Source: Neoconidiobolus thromboides FSU 785 (lineage: Eukaryota > Entomophthoromycota > Entomophthoromycetes > Entomophthorales > Neoconidiobolaceae). Taken from it: DNA of 24,412 nt. Positions 1 to 11,339 of this stretch are shown here, piece after piece. Positions within the stretch are counted from its first letter, which is position 1. The number at the start of each line of letters is the position of its first letter. The stretch spans positions 1-24,412 of the forward strand of contig MU626519.1 of the NCBI GenBank assembly GCA_025603075.1, given 5' to 3'. The position numbers were made by a program, and so were the translations under genes. The notes under the pieces are model-generated. The model was given only the letters and a program-made list of their open reading frames with translations. It was not told the DNA's origin and did no database searches.

Positions 1-63
1 ACTATATAAACAATATAAAGTTTATAAATTTTAAAAACACTTAAATATTAAAAAAACCCAAAG

Positions 64-453
64 ATGCAATTCAAATCTATCTTATTCGCTGTTGCTACCC
101 TTCTTTCCATCAACGCTGAAAAATGTCCAGCTAAAAACGATAACTGTGGGGATGTAAGTTTACCACCAAACAGTGGCTTAACCATGGACGCTACTCTTTA
201 CTCAGAATCTAACTTCAAAGGTGAATTTAAGAAAGTTGTAGTTAATGGAGCTTATGGATGTGTCAATGATGTTCCTGATTTTACTATTAAATCTTTATTA
301 TCATCAGGTAGCACCCAAGTTACTTTACACTATGGTAAAGACTGTATTGGTCATGTAATTAGTCAAATGCAAGGTGGATCATTTGATTTAGACTCTAAGA
401 AAGGATGCCCAGGTTCTATCTTTATCAAACATAATCGTTATGGCTCTTGTTAA
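64..453 (+). CDS. Small secreted six-cysteine protein, possibly beta/gamma-crystallin-like
   Basis: Single-exon gene of 129 residues. Residues 1-18 form a typical signal peptide (K4, hydrophobic core 6-16, small residue at 18), so the protein is probably secreted. The mature part is about 111 residues with six cysteines (21, 28, 66, 94, 115, 129), enough for three disulphides. The stretch at 44-58 (LYSESNFKGEF and neighbours) and the later LHYGKDCIG at 88-96 resemble the strand-turn pattern of beta/gamma-crystallin Greek-key domains, but this is a weak pattern match only. The ATG is preceded by A-rich sequence (AACCCAAAG) and a TATA-like stretch lies at 3-8. Codons look more selective (TTC, AAC, ATC, CCA) than in the neighbouring genes, which may mean high expression. 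No function can be assigned; a cell-wall or effector-like secreted protein is an alternative. Confidence 0.8.
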   Translation: MQFKSILFAVATLLSINAEKCPAKNDNCGDVSLPPNSGLTMDATLYSESNFKGEFKKVVVNGAYGCVNDVPDFTIKSLLSSGSTQVTLHYGKDCIGHVISQMQGGSFDLDSKKGCPGSIFIKHNRYGSC

Positions 454-640
454 ATAATTAAATTGTATATAATGTATTCATTTAAGTTTTTAAGAAACTT
501 TTTAACTATAAAACAATAGGCTAATATTTTGTTGTCAAATGTTTAAAAGAATATAACTTTTATTTTTTAAAATACTTTACAAATAATAAACTATCTTATA
601 ATATAAAAAATTCTAAAAATAAATACATCTAACCTTTTCT

Positions 641-1927
641 CTAATCGGATGTCCTATAAAAGCGCTCATAGTTAGTGATAGGTACATGACACCTTGGGCA
701 TGGTGGATTTGAGTCATTAGAAGAAACCAAAATTGATAAACATTGGTAACACAACAGATGATTACAATTTAAAGAATAAGCAAGTTGACATCTACAATTC
801 AAAGCTCCAATAAAATTTGGATGATAACTATTACTATTATTCATAATTATTTCCTCCTGCGTCATACCCTCATGATTGCTCTGACTAGTATCATGACTTT
901 CCAAGTTTTTATAATAATAACAATACGCACACGTGGACGTTGGTAACTCGCTTAATATCTTTTGATTTTCTGCTGAATACATGCCTTCTTTTTCATTACC
1001 TCCAAACTTGAACAAGATTTTTTTCAGCTTGTTGCTCAACTTTGGTAAATTAATCAAGGGGGCTATGAATAATAAAAATTCTGCAAACCCATCCCACACC
1101 ATCTGTCGATTTAAAAATTCAAAATTTAACTGCCTTATACCTGCTTTTCTGGCTGGTACTAATCTCAGACCAAGTATTCTTTCAATAATACCTCGGTATC
1201 TAAATAAAATAAATATATTTTAAAACCAAGACAGTAAAATGAAACCCACCTTCCGTTATAAATAAAATGCAAAAAATGAATTAGATTGATCAATTTGACC
1301 CATTTTTCTAAAGAACTTATAGCCTTATAAATTTTGTACTTTGTAGTCTGACTATTAACTTCGTCTCCCCATCCCCCGCCTACTCCTGAGTTTAACCACT
1401 TACTCCAGAGATATTGACCACCAATCGTTAACACGCCATAGAGTGATACTTGTAATAAAGTGGGGTCCGAAATCGAAGTGGTAGTAAAATTTTTAGCTGA
1501 AGCAAGAGTAAATAAAAAAGATGTAATCAAAAAAAATAATTTTACGTGAAAAATCATTTTGAAACCTCAGGTTTTGCAACATGGCGCCGTAGCTAGCTTT
1601 AAACTTACCACGGAAAGAAAAATAAAACAAAACACTTTGAAGCCCTAGAACCAATTCTGGTTCATACATAGTTTTGATATCACTCTATAAAAAGCAAAAC
1701 TATTATTTTAAACTTTATAGGCTTTAGTAATTGGTTACCTTGAACAATGAGACTGCAGTAAATAGCTTCGTTGATAAAATCTCTTTTAATTCATTATCTA
1801 ACAAATCAGCATCTAGCTGTGCCACTCTGGAGACTTTTAAATCTACATTTTTCAAATCCACAATTTCCTTAACGCTTTCTTCTTTCTCTACTTCATTGTC
1901 TTTGGCTTCCCAGTAGTTATTACTCAT
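641..1927 (-). CDS. PEX2: Peroxisome biogenesis factor 2 (RING-finger peroxin)
   Basis: Spliced from four exons on the minus strand: 1927-1739, 1684-1609, 1496-1250, 1199-641, giving 356 residues. PEX2 is a peroxisomal membrane RING E3 subunit that works with PEX10 and PEX12 to ubiquitinate the PTS1 receptor PEX5 for recycling. The N-terminus has the family pattern RVAQLDADLLDNEL (about 34-47). Conserved membrane-domain motifs follow: YGVLTIGGQYLW, then RILGLRLVPAR, then FEFLNRQMVWDGFAEFLLF (around 196-215). The C-terminus carries a C3HC4 RING, C261-x2-C264 through LNCNHLLCYQC to CPRC at 338-341. The first RING loop is long. Three GT-AG introns are 54, 112 and 50 nt; the 112-nt one is the longest resolved intron in the window. 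Head to head with the thiolase gene, 544 bp between start codons. Length matches the usual 300-360 residues. Confidence 0.93.
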
Positions 1928-2072
1928 TGCTGTGTGTTAAAAAATCGTCCGATTTAATGTTAGTAGATAAAAACTGTTTTTTAAAATGATATTAAAAATT
2001 CAGTGAATTAAAAGGCAACTTCATTTAAAACTCAGGTTAAACCAATTATAATTAGCTTTTACATGCCAAGCC

Positions 2073-2208
2073 AATGAATGAAAATTAGTCTAAAAAAGGT
2101 TAAAATGGACCTAATTTTCAACTAGAAATTAATAAAGTAAAACTTTGACTTTGAAAAGCATATATTTGTCACAAAACAACCCTTTTTAGACTTAAATTAG
2201 TATTCATA
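2073..2208. repeat. Inverted-repeat (MITE-like) element in the PEX2/thiolase promoter
   Basis: About 136 bp with imperfect terminal inverted repeats of about 29 bp. The left arm 2073-2101 contains AGTCTAAAAAAGGTT. The right arm 2179-2208 is its reverse complement with few mismatches and a 2-bp shift (AACCCTTTTTAGACT on the plus strand). The interior is AT-rich without coding capacity. No second copy is seen in this window and target-site duplications are unclear, so mobility is inference from structure only. Confidence 0.5.
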
Positions 2209-2241
2209 AATAGAAAGACGCTATTTATCTATTATAAAATT

Positions 2242-2358
2242 ATGAACCAAAACCAAAGAACTCTGGTATCTCAAGAGCAATTTACCTCCCTAGCTTTAAA
2301 AACCATGCTATTTCAACATTTGAAAAATAATAGTCACAGCCTCACTTTTAACCAATAA
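2242..2358 (+). CDS. Candidate 38-residue small ORF upstream of the thiolase
   Basis: ATG-initiated open frame of 38 codons, ending TAA at 2356-2358. The composition is protein-like, amphipathic and rich in Q, S, L and N (it contains QEQFTSLALKTMLFQHLKNN). It lies in the divergent promoter, 113 bp before the thiolase ATG, and has no recognised homologue. It could be an independent microprotein, an upstream ORF of the thiolase transcript, or chance. Confidence 0.2.
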   Translation: MNQNQRTLVSQEQFTSLALKTMLFQHLKNNSHSLTFNQ

Positions 2359-2471
2359 AGTTTAAATTTTTAACCATGATGAAGTCATCAATCATTTGAA
2401 ATAGAAATGTGTCAAAAAAATAAACTACATTTTTAATATTTTTATCAAAAAATACAACCGAAAGATTCATA

Positions 2472-4066
2472 ATGACACGTACGTTTGTAATTGGAGTGGG
2501 TATGACGAAGTAAGAATACATAAACTTTATATACAGGAGCTAAATCATGCTAGGTTTGAACGCTTTGGAAAGCGTGAAGATTGGGAGTATCCAGGTATTT
2601 TTAACTAAATAACTAACCATTTAACTAGAGCTTTTCATTAGAAATCGCAAAAGAGGCCATAGAAGAAGCATTGAAAGATAGTGAGTTGGGAATCAATGAT
2701 ATCGAGGCCGCCGTTGCCTCTTATTGTTACGGTGACTCTTGCTGTGGTCATCGAGGTCTAAGAGGTAAGTGCAGGAAATTTTATAATTTATTAAAATATG
2801 CTTACAGTAAAATTAATAGAGGTGGGACTTACAGGGATACCTGTATTCAATGTGAATAGTAATTGTTCCTCAGGCTCAAGTGCCTTATATTTAGCAAATA
2901 CCTTTTTAAAGTCTGGAAAGGAGTGCATGCTAGCGTTTGGTAAGTATAAAAGTAGATGAAATCAAGTTATTCATATTAATTTATTTTTTAAAGGGTTTGA
3001 GAAGATGGAGGTAAGAAGCAAGCATAACGAATATTAGTTTTTAAAGTTTATTTTTATTTTAGCGTGGTCTTTCCATGAAATACCCTAACTTCCCACAGCC
3101 AACTGCACCCCATTACTTAGCCCATGACGATTTGATCGAAAAATTAAACTTGCCTCCAATCAACAAGCACCCCAAATTAAATGAAATGACTAGTGGAGCC
3201 ATGACTATGTTCACTTCCGCTGGTTTGGAGTATATGCGCAAATACAATGTATCCAAAGAAGTGTTAACAAAGATAGCACACAAAAATCATTTACACTCAG
3301 TTTATAACGCAAAAGCATGTTTCAATCAAGAGTTTACTTATGAGCAGATTACAAATCCTAAGATGCAACTAACGGATTTAATCTACTCTGCAATGGCTGG
3401 ACCTACTGTAAGTTTCAATTTGACTATTGTTATTATTAATTAAGCTCTTTTTAGGCTGATGGTGGTGCAGCAGCCGTCCTGGTTACTGAAAGTTACCTAA
3501 ATAAAAATCCACATCTTAAAGAAAAAGCGGTGGAAATTTTAGACATGGAAATGTTGAGTGATACTGCAAATTTCAATGATTCTTTTGCAAATATTGTTGG
3601 ACTCAACTTAGCTAAAGAAGGTGTTAATAGAATTTTCAAAAGACAAAATCAATATTCTATCAAAGATGTTTCAGTAATTGAATTACATGATTGCTTTACG
3701 CCAAACGAATTTTTATTGTATGAGGCACTTGGCCTATGTGATGAAGGCAAGGCGGAGAAATTGGTTATGGAGGAGATGAAAATGATCCAATGTAAAGGCA
3801 AAGGCAGATTGATGCAGTTCAAAAATCAAGTGGTTGTTAATCCTTCTGGGGGCTTAGTTTCCAAAGGTCATCCCTTAGGTGCTACAGGTTTAGCTCAATG
3901 CTATGAGCTTTGTAATCAATTAAGATCTAAAGTGGAACCTGAGCGTCAAGTACCTAATCCCAAATTAGCTCTTCAACACAATGTTGGCATTGGAACAAGC
4001 TGTGTACTGTTTTTGTATAAAAAATATTTACCTTTAACTAAGAATCACAGTTTAAATAAACTTTAA
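2472..4066 (+). CDS. SCP2-type 3-ketoacyl-CoA thiolase (SCPx thiolase domain), peroxisomal
   Basis: Seven exons (2472-2509, 2554-2594, 2642-2764, 2820-2939, 2994-3010, 3063-3407, 3455-4066) encode 431 residues. The enzyme cleaves 3-ketoacyl-CoA in peroxisomal beta-oxidation, typically of branched-chain or sterol side-chain substrates. Family marks in order: N-terminal FVIGVGMTKF; EVGLTGIPVFNVNSNCSSGS with the nucleophile C83; FGFEKMERG; ADGGAAAVL at 229-237; IELHDCF with H306; NPSGG then SKGHPLGATG with H367; and LQHNVGIG with H403. It ends in NKL, a plausible PTS1 peroxisomal targeting tripeptide. It has no C-terminal SCP2 sterol-carrier domain, so it corresponds to the thiolase half of mammalian SCPx. 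Exon 5 is only 17 nt. The stop lies 12 nt from the stop of the convergent RFWD3 gene. Confidence 0.93.
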
Positions 4067-4078
4067 TTTTGATTTTTA

Positions 4079-6410
4079 TTAAGATACAAAAATAGGCGTA
4101 TTCTTTTGGATTGAAGTTTTTAAACTGAAAGTCGAATTTACATATTCAAAAAGCAAAATTGAGTTAGAGGTTAAAATCAATAACAATGGGGTACTTTCAC
4201 TATCCTCACTCTTGAAAAACTTAAAGTCTAAAATAGCCCCCATTTGTTCAAATGTGTCGTTTTTTAGCACAAATTTTATAGGCTCGACTTGTTCTTCATC
4301 AATTATGGTATTACTATTACCATCTTCAATAGCTGGTAATCTATAGATTAAAATCTAATAATTTTAGTTTCAACGCCATCTTGTTGTAGTTATCATATTA
4401 CTTACTTCTTTTCTCAGTTCATCTCTAGCACAAAAATAAGCATGATCAGTAAAAAATAAATACGTTTTGGGCATAGAGGTCTCTTGAAAGTACCCCTTAA
4501 GATCAGCTACTTTGTTAAACTGAACTTCATCTAAATGATTGGTAATATTCACCATGGAAGTGATACTCAATATACTACTATGTCTATTAAACATTAACTT
4601 ACCAATAATATGATTTGTTGTTTTTAATGCTGAATCTCGAAATGAAGCCAAAATCATTTTCTTTTCATGGTCATATGTTAATGAGTAGCATGAACAGTTT
4701 AAGTCTTTTTTATCAATAATTTTTTTACATAATTTAGTCGCATTATAGTGGTTATTATAACTAATGTTCCCTTCAAAATTTAAATCCCATAAATAAACCC
4801 CATCAATATTAGCACCAATCAAATACTCGAATTGGTTGAGTTCAACAAAATATAAAGAATGAATTGGCGCTTGACTTGTGATTTCGGGATAATGCAGTAT
4901 TCGGGTAGGCTCTTGGCATAAAATTGAATTGTAATCAAACTCTACTATTTTTGAATTGCCGCACCCTGCATAAATAAAATGTTTTTGCTTTGAATTAAAA
5001 CAACATGACCATCCTTGGCCTGGTAACTTAAATTTATGGTTGATTTTTTGTTCCATAGGGTTGCTTAAGACCATAGTACTATCGAAGGACACTGTTAATA
5101 AACGAATGACAGTTCCAATTTCTTGAGTTTTAATATCTCTCAACTGACTATTATGTAAGCGATAAGAAAATTGTACATTTGTTTGGTTTAATTTGATGGT
5201 AGTGATACCAAAATTCGTCGGATCAAATTTACGCCCAACAAATATTATCTTCTCATTATTACTAACATCCATTACCCTCGTGATATTTGACTAGATAACA
5301 GTTAGAACCGATTGTCATATGCTTATGATTTTTACTCTTACTTCATTGGATACTTCAACTTTTGCTTTGAACCTAAAAATAGCACTATTTAGACCTTTAT
5401 GTTTACTTGGTATAATGATCTCATAAGGTGAAATTATAGCCACACTATCTACTTCAATTATATCTGTTGGTATTATATCACCAAAAGATTGACAGTTTGC
5501 AACTTTTCTATAATAATAAATAAAATTAATTAATTAATAAAGATAAAAAAGTTACCGATTTAATTCTTGAATAACTTTACGTGCTTTAGATAGTTCTCTC
5601 TAAATAAAGAACGTTTAGTTTTACTTGCTCTTCAATTTAATTTAATTTAATTTAATTTACCTCTATCATATCTTTACTTAGCTTCACCTTATTCAACTCA
5701 CTCTGCACCAATTCTATTTGGGTCCTTGCCATTTCTGCTTTTTTTAAGGCAGAATCTCTTTCAGTTACATCCAACGCTTTGAGATTGTTGATATACAATG
5801 ATCGTATTTCTTTATCTTTGTAATATACGCTAGATGAAATTAGTAAAGGACTCAATTTAAATAAAAAAACTATACCCACAGAATGGACATGGTGCTAAGT
5901 TTAATCCACGATCAAGTGCTTTGGTCTGAAACCAACGTTTAACACAACTGTGAAGATATTAATTATGGTTTTTTGAAGCAGTATTTTATTACCTTTTGCC
6001 AAACACATGGCCGCAAGGGAGGCAGGATATCTGATGTTCTCCAGAGTTTGTCCAGTCTGAGTAACATATTGAACATGTGTTTGAGTCTTCTTCTTCATAC
6101 TCTCTCTAAAAAATTAATATTAATTATCTAAAATTTTATACCTATGTAAGCTTACAGCCCGTTTCAGTCTATTACTTTGAGAATTATTACTATCCTCTGT
6201 ACTTAAATCAACCTTAGTATCAGTAATATTACTTGGCACTATCTCTCTCCTTTGAATCCTTTGAAATTCAATATCATCGTCATTGAGTTGGATGGAATCG
6301 AGGTCAATCAAGTTACCGTTGTCATTTGTATAATTGAGTGTAATGTAATTAAGAAGGCTTTCTGTTTCATTGTCAACATGTTGATTCCCTCCACTGTCAT
6401 TAAATTCCAT
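4079..6410 (-). CDS. RFWD3: RFWD3-like RING and WD40 E3 ubiquitin ligase
   Basis: Eight minus-strand exons (6410-6156, 6105-5993, 5947-5876, 5829-5661, 5599-5556, 5507-5342, 5290-4406, 4354-4079) give 659 residues; the human protein has 774. In animals RFWD3 ubiquitinates RPA and RAD51 at damaged forks and works in the Fanconi interstrand-crosslink pathway. Evidence here: an acidic, Asn/Ser-rich N-terminus; RING at 96-146 (CSICYSDWTNSGEHQI, then LPCGHVFGKSC, ending CPFC); directly followed by a helix like human RFWD3 (LYINNLKALDVTER); a predicted coiled coil at about 170-220; and a WD40-like region from about 270 carrying the family signature GWSCCFNSKQKHFIYAG. All seven introns are GT-AG, 45-61 nt. 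The start was chosen at 6410 (MEFNDSG) because the upstream in-frame codons lie in the 94-bp ATE1 promoter gap. The RING plus this WD signature makes RFWD3 much likelier than other RING-WD proteins. Confidence 0.88.
5634..5658. repeat. Pentanucleotide microsatellite (AATTT)5 in an RFWD3 intron
   Basis: Five perfect AATTT units at the 5' end of the 61-nt intron 5660-5600. On the transcribed strand the donor is GTAAATTAAATT, so the repeat begins within the splice donor. Length variation would change intron length only. Confidence 0.9.
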
Positions 6411-6504
6411 AGTATCGTTAAATAACTTAAAAGTATTGAACCAGAATAAAAAGTAAAAGAAATTTTGTTTTTGTTTTTTTATTTCCAATTTACCAATTTT
6501 GTCA
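6411..6504. promoter_or_regulatory. 94-bp divergent promoter between RFWD3 and ATE1
   Basis: Only 94 bp separate the two start codons, so both core promoters and both 5' leaders must fit here. The sequence is A/T-rich with long T runs (TTTTGTTTTTGTTTTTTT on the plus strand, 6462-6480), which would read as A-rich leader on the RFWD3 side. No TATA box can be assigned with confidence. Confidence 0.6.
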
Positions 6505-8105
<1,601 letters not shown>

Positions 8106-8121
8106 GTATTAGATTAATTTA

Positions 8122-10498
8122 TCAGACATAAAGAGAATCAAGCTCCTTTTCATATTTTTTATAAACATTGCTTCTCTTTAATTTAAAACTAGGAACCTAT
8201 TAGTATCACTATTATACTATATTATGATTATTATAGTTTACCTATCTGTTAATTCCCCACCTTCTATAGTAAACGGGGTCGTTATAAGCATAATATTGTT
8301 TGGTATCTCATAGCTATAAATAATGAGATCAGAATACTTTTATAATTAATTCATTATTATCCTATTACTTATTTAAACCTAGTTTCAGCCCATGTTCTTT
8401 AATTGAATTTAAAAATGCTTGTTTAATTTGATATTCGTCTTGATTTTTAAATTTTAGTTCAAACTTTTCAATATCTGGTTTAATCAATACAACCACATTC
8501 CTTCTTTCCTTTTTACCATAAATAACACTCTGTTCAATCAACTCATGTTGATTTAAAATATTTTCTATTCTTTCTGGGCTTATAAATTCGCCTAATAACA
8601 GTATATATTTTACTTTCATAAGTTAAAACTACAAATATAACGCTTACCATTAGCCAATTTAAAAATACTGGACTTCCTATCAATAATAAACAATCTATTT
8701 TCGTCATCAAAATAGCCGATATCTCCTGTATAAAACCAATTTTCATTATCAAAGGCCTCTTTAGTTGCGACTGCGTTTTTGTAATATTCTTTAAATACGT
8801 TTGGCCCTTTAACTAGAATCTCCCCTCTTGGGTATGGCTTATCTTTAACATAATAATTCATTGAAGGTACATCGATTAGTTTCACTTGAATTCTATAAAA
8901 TTAGCTTAAGTTAACTACTATATATTTACAAATTACTGCAACCCTGGGAACCCTACATGCCCTGAATTTTTATCCTCTAAATCTGTGACAGAAATCAAGC
9001 TCGAAGTTTCGGTTGAACCATAACCTGACAGATGTTATTTCTTTTCTATTGAATATACTAGTGGAATTACCTTGTTTTATATTAACTGCTAAACAAACCT
9101 TCAACACATCTAAAGCTCTTTTATCTATTGGAGCTGAGCCAACGCCTAGAATTTTTACATTGCCCCCTATAGCATCTTTAATTTTGGTCAGAAACAAGTT
9201 ATCATAAACCGAAGTAACACCAAGCCCATTATAGTAGTTTGCCAGTTTGTATTGAACAAACTTGTTAAATAGCTGTGCGGAGTAAGTGTTTTGATTCAAA
9301 TTGAATTGTACTTGGTCATAAATTTTAGTCAGTATGGCTGGCACACAGTTTAAAATACTGGGTTTTAATTGTCTTATATCAGTTAAAAAGTTTTTGATGT
9401 TGCCTGAGTAGAAGCCAATCGCTACTTTATAGTGCATCATTGTGATAAATGTGGAACGCTCAAAACAATGCGCTAAGGGCAGATATGAGAAATATACCTA
9501 ATGAGATAGTAGGAAGTCCAAATTCAAAATATATATGATAGTCATTCACCTACTTTCGATTTCAACTTTAATTTTGAAAATTCTCTATAACTGGTAATCA
9601 AGTTACATGTATAGTTGTGGTGCGTATTCACTACTCCTTTTGGGTTACCCGTAGAACCACTAGTATAGCAAATTGTATAGACACTATCTTCTTTACTTGG
9701 ATTGAGTGGTAATTTTTTTATTTTGCCTTATTTATTTATACTATATTGTTAAAAAATATACTATACTATACTTACCTAGCTCTTCCACTTCCTTAAAATC
9801 CATCAACATAATACCACTTCCATAGGTCTGTTCCATCCATAATTTCAAATTTGGGTCTGTAAAATCCATATTAATCAACAACTTAACACCAAACAGCTCA
9901 ACCTTTAAGCTCAATAATTTGACCAAATTCACTTGATTTGTAATCAAAACTTCCACCTCAGAATGCCGAAATATATACTCTAACTGCTCTTTACTATAAG
10001 TATTATAAACTCCGACACAGGTCAAATTTTGAAATGTGAAACTTAAATCCGAGATAGTCCATTCGATTCGATTATTGCTGTAGACACCAATACTCTTTAT
10101 TGCTTTATTGATATATAGCTGATGGTTATTAATCATATTCATAAGACCAGAGCTGAAGTTCAAAACTCTTTGGTAAATCTGCTGATACGTTTGGAAACTG
10201 TAATTTAAATACTCGTCCCCATCCTTGGTCCTTTCTCCCAAAAAGGAGGCGTTTGGGGCCTCTTTTAAAGCTGGAATTCAAGGAATATAATTTACATTAT
10301 TTAAATTTAGACAACAAAAGTAAAGCCTTACCTTTTATAAACACATCATAGACAGTGGTTGGAAAGTGGGGCAACTCCTTCATGCTTTCTTCATCCTTTC
10401 GATAATAAATCTCTAACAAAAGGATATAAGTCATCACAGTTATCAGCTATCCCCAACAAAATCTTACTACTACTCTGTATTTCACTTTGATCTGTCAT
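8122..10498 (-). CDS. Long-chain acyl-CoA synthetase (AMP-forming, FAA/ACSL family)
   Basis: Ten minus-strand exons (10498-10468, 10412-10332, 10270-9776, 9726-9554, 9497-9071, 9024-8937, 8892-8648, 8591-8369, 8313-8242, 8188-8122) encode 633 residues. The enzyme activates fatty acids to acyl-CoA via acyl-AMP. Motifs in order: ATP-binding YTSGSTGNPKG (223-233); YLPLAHCFER; adenine-site GYGSTET (403-409); FYTGD (485-489) with DRK at 503-505 and the fatty-acyl signature up to NGEFISPE (513-520); the C-terminal lobe YEIPNNIMLI; and a TDSFKLKRSNV tail close to the family TPTfKlkR. An apparent stop after GLKLGLNK is read through by splicing to two more exons, restoring full family length. No transmembrane anchor and no PTS1 (ends YV), so the compartment is uncertain. 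Nine GT-AG introns. It may supply substrates to the nearby peroxisomal thiolase. Confidence 0.95.
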
Positions 10499-10788
10499 TT
10501 CTTTTTTATTCTTTTTTATTTCTCGCTTTATATATATCTTTCCATTATTTTTTACCCCACATTTTTGGTTTTAGATTACTCCTTTTTATACACTCATTAG
10601 TTTCATAGTCACTAAAAATAAAGTAGATGGTAGTGATAGCATTTAAAAAAATATACAATATTTTATTCAAAGAATTCGGTTGTCAATGACTAAATCAAAT
10701 ATTTAATTGTTTAAACATTTTTTATACAAGAGTGTTGTAATAACTATGGTATATTAGAAAAGCTTAAAAATTGCTTTAAATTTAATCA

Positions 10789-10821
10789 AAAATAATATAT
10801 TAAAATAATATATTAAAATAA
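10789..10821. repeat. Short tandem repeat, 13-bp unit
   Basis: Two perfect copies of AAAATAATATATT (10789-10801, 10802-10814) followed by a partial third. Simple AT-rich repeat with no apparent role. Confidence 0.8.
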
Positions 10822-10942
10822 CACTACTAATTATTTAAATTAGACCTTATGATATCAAAATTTTTATAACTTTTTAAAAGCAAAATATACGTAGGTAAGT
10901 AGTAATTATTTTTTAGGTCTTAAAAGAATAGAATTCACAAGT

Positions 10943-11206
10943 ATGAAAAGGCTACTCTCAAATCTAGATGGGCTATATTATTTAGATTTATATTCTGCTT
11001 TGTAGATAGCAACCCAGATTTGGAAGAGTATTATACTATCAGTTGAAAGAGCCAGGATGTTATCGGAAAAAAGCTTCTATTATAAAAGAATAGTACGAAA
11101 CTCTTTAACCATTAAAATTTTTTTAGGTGGTATAAATGAATCACACACCCTAGGGCCAATTGAGGATAAGTTGGGTTCTCAGTGGTTTTGTTTATATTTT
11201 ATTTAG
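10943..11206 (+). pseudogene. Decayed ORF with one internal stop, possibly a transposase remnant
   Basis: Starting from ATG at 10943, one reading frame runs 87 codons to TAG at 11204-11206, interrupted only by TAG at 11003-11005. The composition after the stop is protein-like (VERARMLSEKSFYYKRIVRN, then FLGGINESHTLGPIEDKLGS). The last part loosely recalls the GG...EIDESKFG region of ISXO2-like DDE transposases, but the acidic residues do not line up cleanly, so this is speculative. It could also be an unrelated relic or a chance open frame. No terminal repeats are seen around it. Confidence 0.3.
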
Positions 11207-11339
11207 AACGAATAATTATTCTCAAAAAAGCTGGCATAGAGAAAGTTTTTTAAATGGGGTCAGAAAGCCTTAAAGCTTTTCACCATCTTTATCTCTTTCC
11301 CCGATTATTTTTTAATACACACTAATAAAATTTACTTGA

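Larger units (their letters stand above)
1928..2471. promoter_or_regulatory. Shared divergent intergenic region of PEX2 and the peroxisomal thiolase
   Basis: The 544 bp between the two start codons must hold both promoters. It contains an inverted-repeat element (2073-2208) and a small open frame (2242-2358), described separately. I found no obvious oleate-type element (CGG-N-CCG at the expected spacing); single CCG triplets near 1949 and 2458 are too far apart. The rest is AT-rich and unmarked. Confidence 0.5.

Noticed and set aside
981-1223. Plus-strand open frame opposite PEX2.
   Set aside because: Antisense shadow of PEX2 exon 4.
1165-1557. Separate secreted protein starting at 1557 on the minus strand.
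   Set aside because: The frame is PEX2 exon 3 plus intronic sequence; its PEX2 motifs continue into the neighbouring exons.
4370-5272. A 300-residue WD40-like protein starting at an internal ATG at 5272.
   Set aside because: Upstream exons join in frame and supply the RING and coiled coil, so this ATG is internal to RFWD3.
8365-8619. Acyl-CoA synthetase seemed to lack its last ~50 residues (stop after GLKLGLNK).
   Set aside because: The stop overlaps a GT donor; splicing to exons 8313-8242 and 8188-8122 restores the normal C-terminal lobe in frame.
9013-9207. Plus-strand open frame opposite the acyl-CoA synthetase.
   Set aside because: Antisense of exons 5-6 carrying clear family motifs; no independent support.
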